A stretch of 35,151 nt of DNA from Desulfocapsaceae bacterium (GTDB taxonomy: Bacteria > Desulfobacterota > Desulfobulbia > Desulfobulbales > Desulfocapsaceae), in assembly GCA_030065655.1 (NCBI GenBank), contig JASJDT010000007.1, positions 1-35,151 of the forward strand, in the 5' to 3' direction. Positions 15,827 through 23,559 of this stretch are shown here, one piece after another. Under the pieces are notes generated by a model. It was not told the origin of the DNA, made no database searches, and saw only the letters and a list, made by a program, of their open reading frames with translations. The position numbers and the translations under genes were made by a program. Position 1 is the first letter of the stretch. Each line of letters opens with the position of its first letter.

Positions 15827-17149
15827 CTAAAACAGAGCTGATTCGGGATGAAAAACATCGACATCCTTCAAATCTTCTCCGAGATACTCACGCTCATTGG
15901 GTCCGAGTATGCCCAGTGAGAGGCAGATAAGGGTCCAGAGGTGAACCGTGTTATACGCCCCACCAAAATGATGGCCAATATCGTGAACCTGAGCATGACA
16001 GTTGTGACAACCGGTAATACAATAATCCGCACCGGTCTCCATTATTTGATCAAATTTGAACTTGCCGTAGGCCCGCCGTTCCTCCTGAAAGCCGGATTGG
16101 AGAAATCCGCCGCCGCCGCCGCAGCAATAATTGTTAGATCTATTGGGGGTCATCTCAACGACGTTTTCTTCGCCGACAACCTGTTTCACGACATAACGCA
16201 GATCTTCGGCAACGGCTTCACCATAGCCTTTCCGGACAATCTGGCAGGGATCCTGGATGGTGAATTTGATCTTCCTCTCCTTATTCCAGTCGGAGTTGAC
16301 CTTCAGGCGCCCCTCCCGGATCCATTTCGCATAGTATTGATATATTGAAGCTACTTCGAAGTTATGGTCGATGTTGAATTTTTTCAGTCCGGCCCGGACT
16401 GAGAAGGTGATGTGTCCTCACTCCGTGTTGAGAAAGACCTTGCACCCTAGTTCATCGGCCTGTTTTGCCGAAACCCGGGTGACGTGTTCCCAGCATTTAT
16501 TATCGGCGAGAAAGAGGCAATAGTTTTCCGCTGCCCAGCCTTTGCTGCCATAGGTCCAGTCAACTCCGGCCAGATGCAGAATTTTCCAGAGCGGTACCAG
16601 CTCATCGGGCTCGGTCACCGGTTCCCGGGAGTTCTGGTTGAGAAAAAAATGGGCGCCAGGCTTGTCGATCGGCGCCTGCATTACTTTAAATTCGGGCTGC
16701 GCCTCCTGATATTCGGCAAGCACGTCTTCAACGACAAACACAAAATCATCCGGAGCCGTACCCATGGCGCTGTTGGAATCATTCCGCAGGGCCATATCAC
16801 AGGAATCCCGTATTCCCTTGGGTCTTTCGTCGCGAGGCCAGCTGGCCCTGGCATTAAAAACCAACTGGGGAATATCTATTTTCATGGGACAGACATAGAT
16901 ACAGCGCTGACACATGGTGCACATCCATACCCAGTTTGACTTGGTTGCCTCTTCATCCATGCCCATTGCACACATGCGCAGAAACTTGCGCGGGTCCATG
17001 TGCTCAAGTCCAGAAGCGGGACAACCGGAGGCACAGGCGCCACAGGTCAGACAAAGATTGAGATTGCCGCCCTCCGGCAGAATCTCAGCAACCTTGTCCA
17101 TGAAGGAGCCCTGTTTTTTTCCTTTGATTATAATACTGCTTTCTGCCAT
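15827..17149 (-). CDS. HdrC-HdrB fusion selenoprotein (HdrD/DsrK-like), TGA read as selenocysteine
   Basis: This 440-residue iron-sulfur protein is read through an in-frame TGA at 16420-16418 as Sec244. The N-terminal part is HdrC-like, with two [4Fe-4S] motifs (C33/36/39/43 and C77/80/83/87). The C-terminal part is HdrB-like and ends in a full CCG domain: C302, CC342-343 in YCCGGGG, and C381xxC384. The TGA falls in N-T-E-[TGA]-G-H, matching the E-C-G-H of DsrK and related proteins. A SECIS-type hairpin follows. As in HdrB, this subunit would take electrons from HdrA and reduce a disulfide or other acceptor. The start at 17149 has AAGGA upstream. A caller that stops at TGA gives an HdrC from 16418 and a headless HdrB from a GTG at 16189. 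Confidence 0.85.
16384..16420 (-). promoter_or_regulatory. Sec codon TGA (16418-16420) with candidate bacterial SECIS hairpin (16384-16402)
   Basis: On the minus strand, 15 bases after the TGA, an 8-bp perfect stem (TCAGTCCG / CGGACTGA) closes a three-base loop GGC. Across a C-A mismatch two more T-A pairs extend the stem. There are 23 bases between the TGA and the apical loop, and the loop begins with G. Both meet the known bacterial SECIS rules (short loop with a G in its first two bases, about 16-37 bases from the Sec codon). The hairpin is inside the coding frame, as bacterial SECIS elements are. Function is inferred from fit and position. Confidence 0.7.
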
Positions 17150-17221
17150 TGATTTCGTCCTTGTACTGTTGTTGCTATCTGGTTTGGCTGCCGATGGTGC
17201 CGACACCCCCTGCCAATTACG

Positions 17222-17458
17222 TCAACTGCGCTTGCGAATACGCATCCGCTCAAACGTATCCGTGTCTGTATGACCCTTGCTTACCAGTATTTCGTACTCC
17301 TCCTGCGGTAAAACCTTGAGCAGATCCTGGCGTATATCCGCATCTATCCCTCGCACTTCCAGAATCTCCGAGGGGCTCATACTACTCAACACCTGGGTCA
17401 CCTTCAATAGCGATATTGAAGAAAGTGAATCCCTGAAATCTATTGTTTTTTTTACCAT
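17222..17458 (-). CDS. TusA/SirA-family-like protein lacking the catalytic cysteine
   Basis: This 78-residue protein has the TusA fold pattern: IDFRD, then SLLKVTQVLSSMSPSEILEVRG, and a C-terminal MRIRKR strand, close to the usual LDLRGLxCPxPLLK...FxIRK layout and length. In place of CPxP it reads SSIS (residues 13-16), so the sulfur-carrying cysteine is Ser13. It cannot act as a normal sulfur carrier and may be a structural or regulatory version. It is the first gene after a sigma-54 promoter and ends 72 bp before hdrCB. I prefer the ATG at 17458 to an in-frame TTG at 17485; the ribosome-binding site is weak either way. Confidence 0.7.
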   Translation of the reverse strand: MVKKTIDFRDSLSSISLLKVTQVLSSMSPSEILEVRGIDADIRQDLLKVLPQEEYEILVSKGHTDTDTFERMRIRKRS

Positions 17459-17513
17459 TTCTGTCAATATCCAGACAAAGGTCAAAGTCTACGATCTACC
17501 AGGCAGCATATGA

Positions 17514-17529
17514 AGCAACATCTGCGCCA
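17514..17529 (-). promoter_or_regulatory. Sigma-54 (-24/-12) promoter for the TusA-like/hdr/met operon
   Basis: The minus strand reads TGGCGCAGATGTTGCT. Compared with the consensus TGGCACGNNNNTTGCW it keeps the invariant GG and GC with the exact 10-base spacing and matches 10 of 12 defined positions. Transcription would begin near 17503, leaving a 5' leader of about 45 bases before the ATG at 17458. A sigma-54 activator gene is transcribed divergently 300 bp away, which strongly supports the call. Confidence 0.75.
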
Positions 17530-17660
17530 GCGTGCAATCAGAAATACTTAAAAATCACATAAGCATTAGTGCCTTAAAAATTCATTACAGCCATAAAAAA
17601 CGAGAAAACGGAAATGAAACTTAAAACCGCTTGGTTAGAACCTGCATCCAAGGCACTTAT

Positions 17661-17675
17661 ACCCCCTTGTGGGGT
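17661..17675. other. Small G/C hairpin in the divergent intergenic region
   Basis: ACCCC and GGGGT (17661-17665 and 17671-17675) flank a five-base loop. No T-run follows on either strand, so it is not a clear terminator. It lies about 130 bp upstream of the sigma-54 promoter, in the zone where activator-binding sites are expected. The rest of the 371-bp gap (17459-17829) holds no gene. Confidence 0.35.
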
Positions 17676-17711
17676 GCTAGTATTGTGGGATAACTCAACG
17701 GATTAGACACC

Positions 17712-17723
17712 GTGTTTTAACAC
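17712..17723. promoter_or_regulatory. Near-palindrome, possible activator-binding site
   Basis: GTGTTTTAACAC is symmetrical at five of six positions per arm and lies about 185 bp upstream of the sigma-54 promoter, a usual distance for an enhancer site. Related GTG-TTA/TAA-containing words occur at several other places in the same gap (for example AGTGCTAAAAC near 17741 and AAGTGTTTAGC near 17787). Binding is inferred only from symmetry and place. Confidence 0.35.
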
Positions 17724-17759
17724 TGATGCTACAACGTAGGAGTGCTAAAACAAATAGAT

Positions 17760-17787
17760 TTGGCAATGAACTGTTAAATTGTTTAAA
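17760..17787 (+). promoter_or_regulatory. Possible sigma-70-type promoter for the sigma-54 activator gene
   Basis: TTGGCA (17760-17765) and TTTAAA (17782-17787) are spaced by 16 bases and match the -35 and -10 consensus at five and four of six positions. This would give a leader of about 35 bases before the ATG at 17830. No other convincing promoter is visible for this gene. Confidence 0.4.
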
Positions 17788-17805
17788 GTGTTTAGCTTTA
17801 CAAGT

Positions 17806-17819
17806 GTTAAGGGCTTAAC
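17806..17819. promoter_or_regulatory. Perfect palindrome next to the regulator start, possible autoregulatory site
   Basis: GTTAAG-GG-CTTAAC has six-base perfect arms. It ends just before the ribosome-binding site (GAGGGA) of the activator gene, downstream of the proposed promoter, where a bound protein would block transcription. It shares the TTAA core with the near-palindrome at 17712-17723. This is a suggestion from sequence symmetry only. Confidence 0.35.
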
Positions 17820-17829
17820 AGAGGGATAC

Positions 17830-19245
17830 ATGATTGGACGCGAGCTGGAAGGATACTGGAAGACCGTGGTGAACACCATTCGTGACGGCATTATGATCGT
17901 CAACACCAGTGGTGCCATTGTCTCCGTCAATTCCGCCTTTGAGACAATCACCGGATACTCACGTGATGAGATAATCGGAAAATCATGTACGATTCTCCAG
18001 TGCGATATCTGTGAGCAGTCTCGAGCCGATGGAGGCGAGTCATGGTGTGCGCTTTTTCGCTGCGGCGAAGTTGAGCAGCGTAAATGCACCATACGCCGGA
18101 AAGACGGTACCTATTTCCAGGCCCTAAAAAACGGAGCCATCCTCAAAGACCCCGACGGCAGCGTCATCGGCGCCGTCGGCACCATTGCCGATATTTCTGA
18201 AATCGCTGAAAAAGATGACCAGCTTGAGGCTTATCGCCAACAGCTGCACTCGGAGGATGTCTTTCAGGGCATTGTTGGGGTCTCCCAACGGATGCAACAG
18301 GTTTTCGACATGATCAGGAATGCGGCCTCTTCTCAGGCACCGGTGATCATCTACGGCGAGAGCGGTACAGGTAAGGAGCTGGTCAGTCGGGCCATCCACA
18401 ATCTTGGTCCACGCAAGGATAAGGCTTTTATCAAGGTCAACTGTGCCGCCCTGACCGAGTCGTTGTTGGAGAGTGAGCTGTTCGGCCATGTCCGCGGTGC
18501 CTACACCGGAGCCTACAAGGATCGAGTCGGTCGTTTTGAGAAGGCCAATGAAGGGGACATTTTCCTCGATGAAATCGGTGATTTGCCCATCTCCACCCAG
18601 ACTAAACTCCTCAGGGTACTAGAAGAAAAAGTCATTGAGCGGGTCGGCTCAAGCAGCCCGATCCGTACCGATGTCCGTATCATTTCAGCGACCAACCAGG
18701 ACCTTATGGAACTTGTCGAGCGTGGCGTATACCGTAAGGACTTTTATTTCAGGATAAATGTCATACCCATCTTTCTGCCACCCTTACGTCAGCGTGTCGA
18801 GGACATCCCCCTGCTTGCAGAATCTCTATTAAAAAAGATGCTCCTCAAAGAAAAAAAGAACATCAAGGGGATAAGCAAGGACACCATGGAAGTGCTGATG
18901 AGTCATTCCTGGCCCGGCAACGTCAGAGAACTAAAGGGCGCCTTCGAGTATGCGCTGGTTACCTGTCATGAGGAAATAATCCATCCTCACCATCTTCCTG
19001 AAACCATCCATAAACCACAGCGAAGGAGCACCACAACCGGTAAGCGGACCTCCTTCAACATGCAGGAAATTGAAAAGCAGGAATTGTTGGAGGCATTGTC
19101 AAAAACAGGCGGCAATCAGTCGAAGGCAGCAGAATTGTTGGGCATTTCCAGGGTCACCGTGTGGAACCGGATGAAACGCTATGGAATCGATGCCAAGCGA
19201 CTCATCGAAGTGCAGGGCAAAACGTCAATTAACAATGATAAATAA
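17830..19245 (+). CDS. Sigma-54-dependent activator with cysteine-rich PAS sensor (PAS-AAA+-Fis)
   Basis: This 471-residue NtrC-type activator has an N-terminal PAS domain (about 8-125), an AAA+ domain with Walker A GESGTGKE (176-183), the sigma-54 contact loop GAYTGA (223-228), Walker B in GDIFLDE (242-248) and an arginine-rich LPPLRQR motif, and a C-terminal Fis-type helix-turn-helix (GNQSKAAELLGISRVTVWNRM). The PAS contains six cysteines (53, 58, 61, 73, 78, 86), suggesting a metal or [Fe-S] redox sensor. There is no receiver domain, so it probably senses directly. The ATG at 17830 has GAGGGA upstream and is preferred over a GTG at 17779. It is transcribed away from the TusA-like/hdr operon and is its likely activator. 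Confidence 0.93.
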   Translation: MIGRELEGYWKTVVNTIRDGIMIVNTSGAIVSVNSAFETITGYSRDEIIGKSCTILQCDICEQSRADGGESWCALFRCGEVEQRKCTIRRKDGTYFQALKNGAILKDPDGSVIGAVGTIADISEIAEKDDQLEAYRQQLHSEDVFQGIVGVSQRMQQVFDMIRNAASSQAPVIIYGESGTGKELVSRAIHNLGPRKDKAFIKVNCAALTESLLESELFGHVRGAYTGAYKDRVGRFEKANEGDIFLDEIGDLPISTQTKLLRVLEEKVIERVGSSSPIRTDVRIISATNQDLMELVERGVYRKDFYFRINVIPIFLPPLRQRVEDIPLLAESLLKKMLLKEKKNIKGISKDTMEVLMSHSWPGNVRELKGAFEYALVTCHEEIIHPHHLPETIHKPQRRSTTTGKRTSFNMQEIEKQELLEALSKTGGNQSKAAELLGISRVTVWNRMKRYGIDAKRLIEVQGKTSINNDK

Positions 19246-19265
19246 TCGCCTGCCCCAACATTGAC

Positions 19266-21923
19266 CTATTTATCGTCAAACACCTTGCGGATAGCTGTGG
19301 CCATATCCGCTTTTATCACCGGCTTGTAGATAAAGGCCTTGACCCCGAGGGCCTCTGAATATTCATCGGAAATTCTGCTGCTATAGCCGGTGCAGAGAAT
19401 AATTGGTATATCCCGACGCACCCGCAAAAGCTCCGTCGCCAGCACATCACCGGTCATCTGCGGCATGGTTATATCGGTAATCACCAGATCGAAATCATCC
19501 GATTTCGCTTTAAACAACTCAAGCGCCTCATAGCTGCTTGTTCTTGAAGTCACTGTATAGCCAAGTGATTCCAACAGACGGCTGGTCATTTTAATAATTG
19601 GTGGTTCATCGTCAATTAGAAGAATGCGTTCGTCTCCCGTGGGCAAGCTTACATCCGTATCTACTTTTTGCTGGTCGAGATAGCCAGTCGTCGGCAGATA
19701 TATAGTGAAAACCGTTCGCTCGTGGGGTTTGCTGATCACACTGACCGCACCGCCGTGATCCTCAACAATGCCCTTGACCACTGCTAGTCCCAACCCCGTT
19801 CCCTCACCGGGTCCCTTGGTGGTGTAATATGGTTCAAAAATTGCCTCTATCTTTTCACGCTCAATTCCAGGTCCGGTATCCGCTACGGTAATCTGGAGAT
19901 ATTTACCAGGTGGAAACTGTAGCTCCTGCAACTGCGGCGATACGTCAATGTTCGTCTCCTCCAGGCTAAGCTCCAGCACTCCACCGCTATCATGCATGGC
20001 GTGAGCAGCATTGGTACACAGATTCATCAGAACCTGATGAATCTGGGTGGCATTCCCATGTACTAGCGCCTGACTATCAAGCTGTGTCTGTATTTCAATA
20101 AAAGTGGGAATGGTTGAACGAACGAATTTCACCACTTCTTCGGCGATGGTCTGAACCCGGATGGGCTTTTTTTCTTCCTCCGATTGTCTGGCAAAAGCCA
20201 GGATCTGCTTGACCAGATCTTTTGCCCGATTACCTGCCGCATACACCTCCTGAAGGTTATCGTGGAGTTGAGAGCCTCTATTTACGTTGGCCAAAGAGAG
20301 TTCGGTGAATCCTAAAATTGAGGAGAGTATATTATTGAAGTCATGGGCAATCCCTCCCGCCAGGTTGCCGATGGATTCAAGTTTCTGCGATTGCATCAGC
20401 TTTTTTTCCAGGAGTAGTTTATCCCTCTCGGCAATCCTCTCCCGAGTAATATCCTGGATGACACCAAATACTTTAACTGGTGCGCCGGTGTCATCTCTTT
20501 CCAATTCGGCAATTGAGCGAATAATTCTAAACGTCGGACCGGATGCCGGACGAATCTCAAATTCCAGGTCATAGGGTTGATCATTTTCAATGAGATCGAC
20601 CAAGGCCTGGTGCACCCTTTCTTTCTCAGGTATGCAATTTTCCACATCCTCTGTAGAGAATTGTTTTGTCTGGGGATCAAATCCATAAATACGCTTGGCC
20701 TGATCGGATTCCCAGAAATTCCCGGAGACAATATCATACTCCCAGTTGCCGACTTTGCTTATCTGTTGCGCCTGCTGGTAGCGCTGAGCATTTTGTTTCA
20801 ATGCCCTCTCGGCCGCCTGACGCTCGTGTATTTCCACACTCAGCTTTCTGTTGAATACGAAAAGTGTAACTATGCCCGCACTGGTAACAACCAGCACGAA
20901 TAGGACGATACCAATAATCCACCAGAGCCTGCTATAGTCTACGATTGCTTCTGGCTCATAGAGAAACCCTTCGAGGGAAAAAGCGGGGTCGATCATACCG
21001 AGGCTGGCGTAGGTGTTTAGAATATGTTTCCACCTCCCGGGATTCATGTGGCCTATCTGGACGAGCTCCGGCCGCATGTTATTGGTTATGGTGGCCGCTT
21101 CAAAGCGCAGATGGTCGCGAGTCTTGGTAATCTGGTAGTTGTTTTGCAATATATCGATGATTTCTTCCGGGTGGTCCACAGCATACTGCCATCCCTTCAG
21201 TGAGGCCTGTAAAAACGTTCGGACCCGCTGGGGACTTCGCTCAACCTCTTGCTCGGTGGTAAACAGACAATCGCTGTAAAAATCGACACCGTAGGTGTAC
21301 GGGGAGATCACCGTTGGTTCGATACTCTGCTGTTTAAGAAACCAGGGCTCGTTAGTGACATAGGCACTCACCGCATCCGTCTTTCCCTCAATGAGATCAT
21401 CGAGGTTATAGGTCTGGTCGAGCCGTTTGAAGGATTGGAGGGGGATACCCTCATTCATGAACATGGCCAGAATGTCGGCATCTTTTTTGCCCGGCAGCAG
21501 CATGACCTTTTTGCCAATAAGGTCCTGCAGGGAGTTGATGCCTCTGTCCCGGCGGGCCAGGAGAATAGAAGGTGAGTGCTGGAGAATAGGGGCCAGAACC
21601 ACGAACGGATTGCCCTCGGCTCGGTGCAGCAAAAGCTCACTGCCGGCAATACCGTAGTCGGCTCGCCCGGCCAGCACCTCTTCCTTGGCAAATTTTCCGG
21701 CTCCGCCTTCGACAATAGTGACGTCGAGTCCGGCCTCGGCATAAATTCCTTTATGCAGGGCCGCGTAATAACCGGCAAACTGAAATTGATGCTTCCAGGC
21801 AAGTTGCAGAACAATCTGTTCCGAGGCTGGAGAAGCAAAGGGTAAAAACAAAGATATGACTATGAGAAAAAAGCCAACCAGCAAACCATCGGTTTTTGTA
21901 AAACATTTCGACCGTATTGCCAT
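19266..21923 (-). CDS. Hybrid sensor kinase with periplasmic NMT1/THI5-like ligand domain
   Basis: This 885-residue protein has a signal or membrane segment (about 13-33), a periplasmic NMT1/THI5-like solute-binding domain (about 36-325; LAWKHQFQFAGYYAALHKGIY is typical), a membrane segment (334-357), a PAS domain (about 385-495), HisKA with H527 in GIAHDFNN, a HATPase domain with DTGPGIERE and GTGLGLAV, and a C-terminal receiver with D817. NMT1-like domains bind thiamine-precursor pyrimidines and other small molecules, so a periplasmic nutrient is the likely signal, not identified here. Its end is 20 bp from the end of the convergent sigma-54 activator gene. No partner regulator is adjacent. 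Confidence 0.92.
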   Translation of the reverse strand: MAIRSKCFTKTDGLLVGFFLIVISLFLPFASPASEQIVLQLAWKHQFQFAGYYAALHKGIYAEAGLDVTIVEGGAGKFAKEEVLAGRADYGIAGSELLLHRAEGNPFVVLAPILQHSPSILLARRDRGINSLQDLIGKKVMLLPGKKDADILAMFMNEGIPLQSFKRLDQTYNLDDLIEGKTDAVSAYVTNEPWFLKQQSIEPTVISPYTYGVDFYSDCLFTTEQEVERSPQRVRTFLQASLKGWQYAVDHPEEIIDILQNNYQITKTRDHLRFEAATITNNMRPELVQIGHMNPGRWKHILNTYASLGMIDPAFSLEGFLYEPEAIVDYSRLWWIIGIVLFVLVVTSAGIVTLFVFNRKLSVEIHERQAAERALKQNAQRYQQAQQISKVGNWEYDIVSGNFWESDQAKRIYGFDPQTKQFSTEDVENCIPEKERVHQALVDLIENDQPYDLEFEIRPASGPTFRIIRSIAELERDDTGAPVKVFGVIQDITRERIAERDKLLLEKKLMQSQKLESIGNLAGGIAHDFNNILSSILGFTELSLANVNRGSQLHDNLQEVYAAGNRAKDLVKQILAFARQSEEEKKPIRVQTIAEEVVKFVRSTIPTFIEIQTQLDSQALVHGNATQIHQVLMNLCTNAAHAMHDSGGVLELSLEETNIDVSPQLQELQFPPGKYLQITVADTGPGIEREKIEAIFEPYYTTKGPGEGTGLGLAVVKGIVEDHGGAVSVISKPHERTVFTIYLPTTGYLDQQKVDTDVSLPTGDERILLIDDEPPIIKMTSRLLESLGYTVTSRTSSYEALELFKAKSDDFDLVITDITMPQMTGDVLATELLRVRRDIPIILCTGYSSRISDEYSEALGVKAFIYKPVIKADMATAIRKVFDDK

Positions 21924-22422
21924 TCTTTAGGATTCCCTGGTAGTAAATCAAACCACTGCTCAGCCTGTTTTTTTTAGTCAGGATAAGATGGTCGGCTTAC
22001 ACTGCTGTATTTTGTTTGGCTTTTTATTCTATCCCAAGCAATTAAATTTGATGTTATCATCTGGTTACAGAAAAGTCCAATTCTATCATTTGTCAGGTTT
22101 GATCCCCTTTTTATATCTTTCCCTCTTATTCAATAGGATAGTTGAAAAACTCATTTTTAAAATCGGCAGGGTGAAGAGGTAGACTCTCTATAATAGTGGC
22201 CCAGCTCATTATGAATAAACGATATGACTGCATCTCTTCGTCAACATAATACTGCCAAAAACCATGGACCGATAACGATCATGATCGTACGATTTTTTGC
22301 TATCTTATTGACTTATTCAATTTTTTTCTGGAAAAATCGTGTTATTCACGCATACTATTACAGGGTAGGTGCCTTAATTCATTTAACTGATAACGAAGTA
22401 TTGCAAGCCTGACACTACTTTT
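21924..22422. other. AT-rich intergenic region of about 500 bp, no gene recognised
   Basis: This gap separates two divergent genes and should hold both promoters. Two short plus-strand frames (21988-22182 and 22224-22412) have AT-rich, aromatic-rich translations with no ribosome-binding site or recognisable motif, and I regard them as chance. I saw no tRNA, riboswitch, sigma-54 promoter or strong hairpin. Confidence 0.6.
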
Positions 22423-23559
22423 ATGTCTGATAAAATTCTCTTTGTTGACGATGAAGTACAGATACTCAACTCCATGAAACGCCAGCTGCGTAAACGCTTT
22501 CAGGTTGTAACGGCGGAAAGCGGCCAGGAAGCTCTGGAAATCATGAAGACGGCAGGTCCTTTCAGTGTGATCGTCTCCGATATGCGAATGCCGGTGATGG
22601 ATGGAGTCCAGTTACTGACAACCATAAAGGATATGTATCCGGATACGGTCCGCTTGATGCTTACCGGCAATGCCGATCAGGAAACAGCCATTGAGGCCGT
22701 CAATAAAGGGCAGATTTTCAGGTTTCTCAATAAACCTTGCCCCACGTCGATGCTGGTTACCTCTCTTGCTCTTGCCCAGCGCCAGTACAGACTCATTACC
22801 GCCGAGCGAGAACTGCTTGATAAAACTCTGAAAGGCAGCGTCAAAGTACTGTCCGAACTCCTTAGTTTTACCAGTCCCGCTGCATTCAGCAGCGGCTTGC
22901 GAATCCGCTCGATGGCGGTACAGATTGGTGAAGAGCTGGCGATCGATCAAATCTGGCGGCTAGAAGTCGCCGCCCTGATGTCCCAGATAGGATGTGTGAC
23001 CTTACCTGAGGAAATCATCAACAAGGTGTACGCCGATCTCGAGCTGGATGAGGAAGAAAAGGAAATGTATGGCAACCATCCCCAGGCCGGTGCCAGGCTA
23101 TTCGAGAACATCCCCCGCATGGAAGGGGTCACTGCAATTATCCGAAATCAGTTGAAGGACTACAGCGAGTATGACCAGGAGGACCAGGAAGAGGAGGAAA
23201 TTATCCTTGGCGCCCAGATCCTGCGGGTAATATTTGAGTATGATCGCCTATTGTTTCAGGGAAAAAATCATGGTGAGGCGGTCCATCACCTGCAGGAAAG
23301 AAAAAACGTCTACAACCCGATAATCGTCAAGCGACTTGGGAAAATTAAGAAGACCGGAGAGGCCGCTAGAGTCGTCAGCCTGATGATCAAGGATCTTGCC
23401 ATCGGCATGGTGGCCGAAGATGATATCTATGCCCAAAATGAAACCCTGCTGGCTCCAAAAGGACAGGAACTGACCTGGCCGGTAATCCAAGGTCTGCAGA
23501 ACTTTGCCAAAAAGGTCGGGGTCAAGGAACCTGTCCGCGTCTGGGTGAATAAAAAATGA
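22423..23559 (+). CDS. Response regulator with degenerate HD-GYP-like output domain (first paralogue)
   Basis: This 378-residue protein has a receiver (about 1-122, phospho-acceptor D53 in VSDMRMP, KP at 104-105) followed by a domain laid out like an RpfG HD-GYP domain. The catalytic residues are gone: the LHDIGKI position reads MSQIGCV (186-192), and no GYP motif follows the retained NHP (218-220). It is therefore unlikely to hydrolyse cyclic di-GMP and may bind it or a protein partner. A C-terminal part (KDLAIGMVAEDDIYAQNE...LLAPKGQ) is shared with the paralogue at 26503-27642. The stop overlaps the next gene by 4 bp (ATGA). Confidence 0.85.
   Translation: MSDKILFVDDEVQILNSMKRQLRKRFQVVTAESGQEALEIMKTAGPFSVIVSDMRMPVMDGVQLLTTIKDMYPDTVRLMLTGNADQETAIEAVNKGQIFRFLNKPCPTSMLVTSLALAQRQYRLITAERELLDKTLKGSVKVLSELLSFTSPAAFSSGLRIRSMAVQIGEELAIDQIWRLEVAALMSQIGCVTLPEEIINKVYADLELDEEEKEMYGNHPQAGARLFENIPRMEGVTAIIRNQLKDYSEYDQEDQEEEEIILGAQILRVIFEYDRLLFQGKNHGEAVHHLQERKNVYNPIIVKRLGKIKKTGEAARVVSLMIKDLAIGMVAEDDIYAQNETLLAPKGQELTWPVIQGLQNFAKKVGVKEPVRVWVNKK

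Noticed and set aside
15827-16189. A separate short HdrB starting at GTG 16189
   Set aside because: The in-frame sequence upstream of it, up to the TGA, is clearly coding and includes C302 of the same CCG domain, so the GTG is internal to the selenoprotein.
21988-22412. Two small plus-strand open frames in the 500-bp gap
   Set aside because: AT-rich, unlike neighbouring genes in residue make-up, no ribosome-binding site and no recognisable motif.
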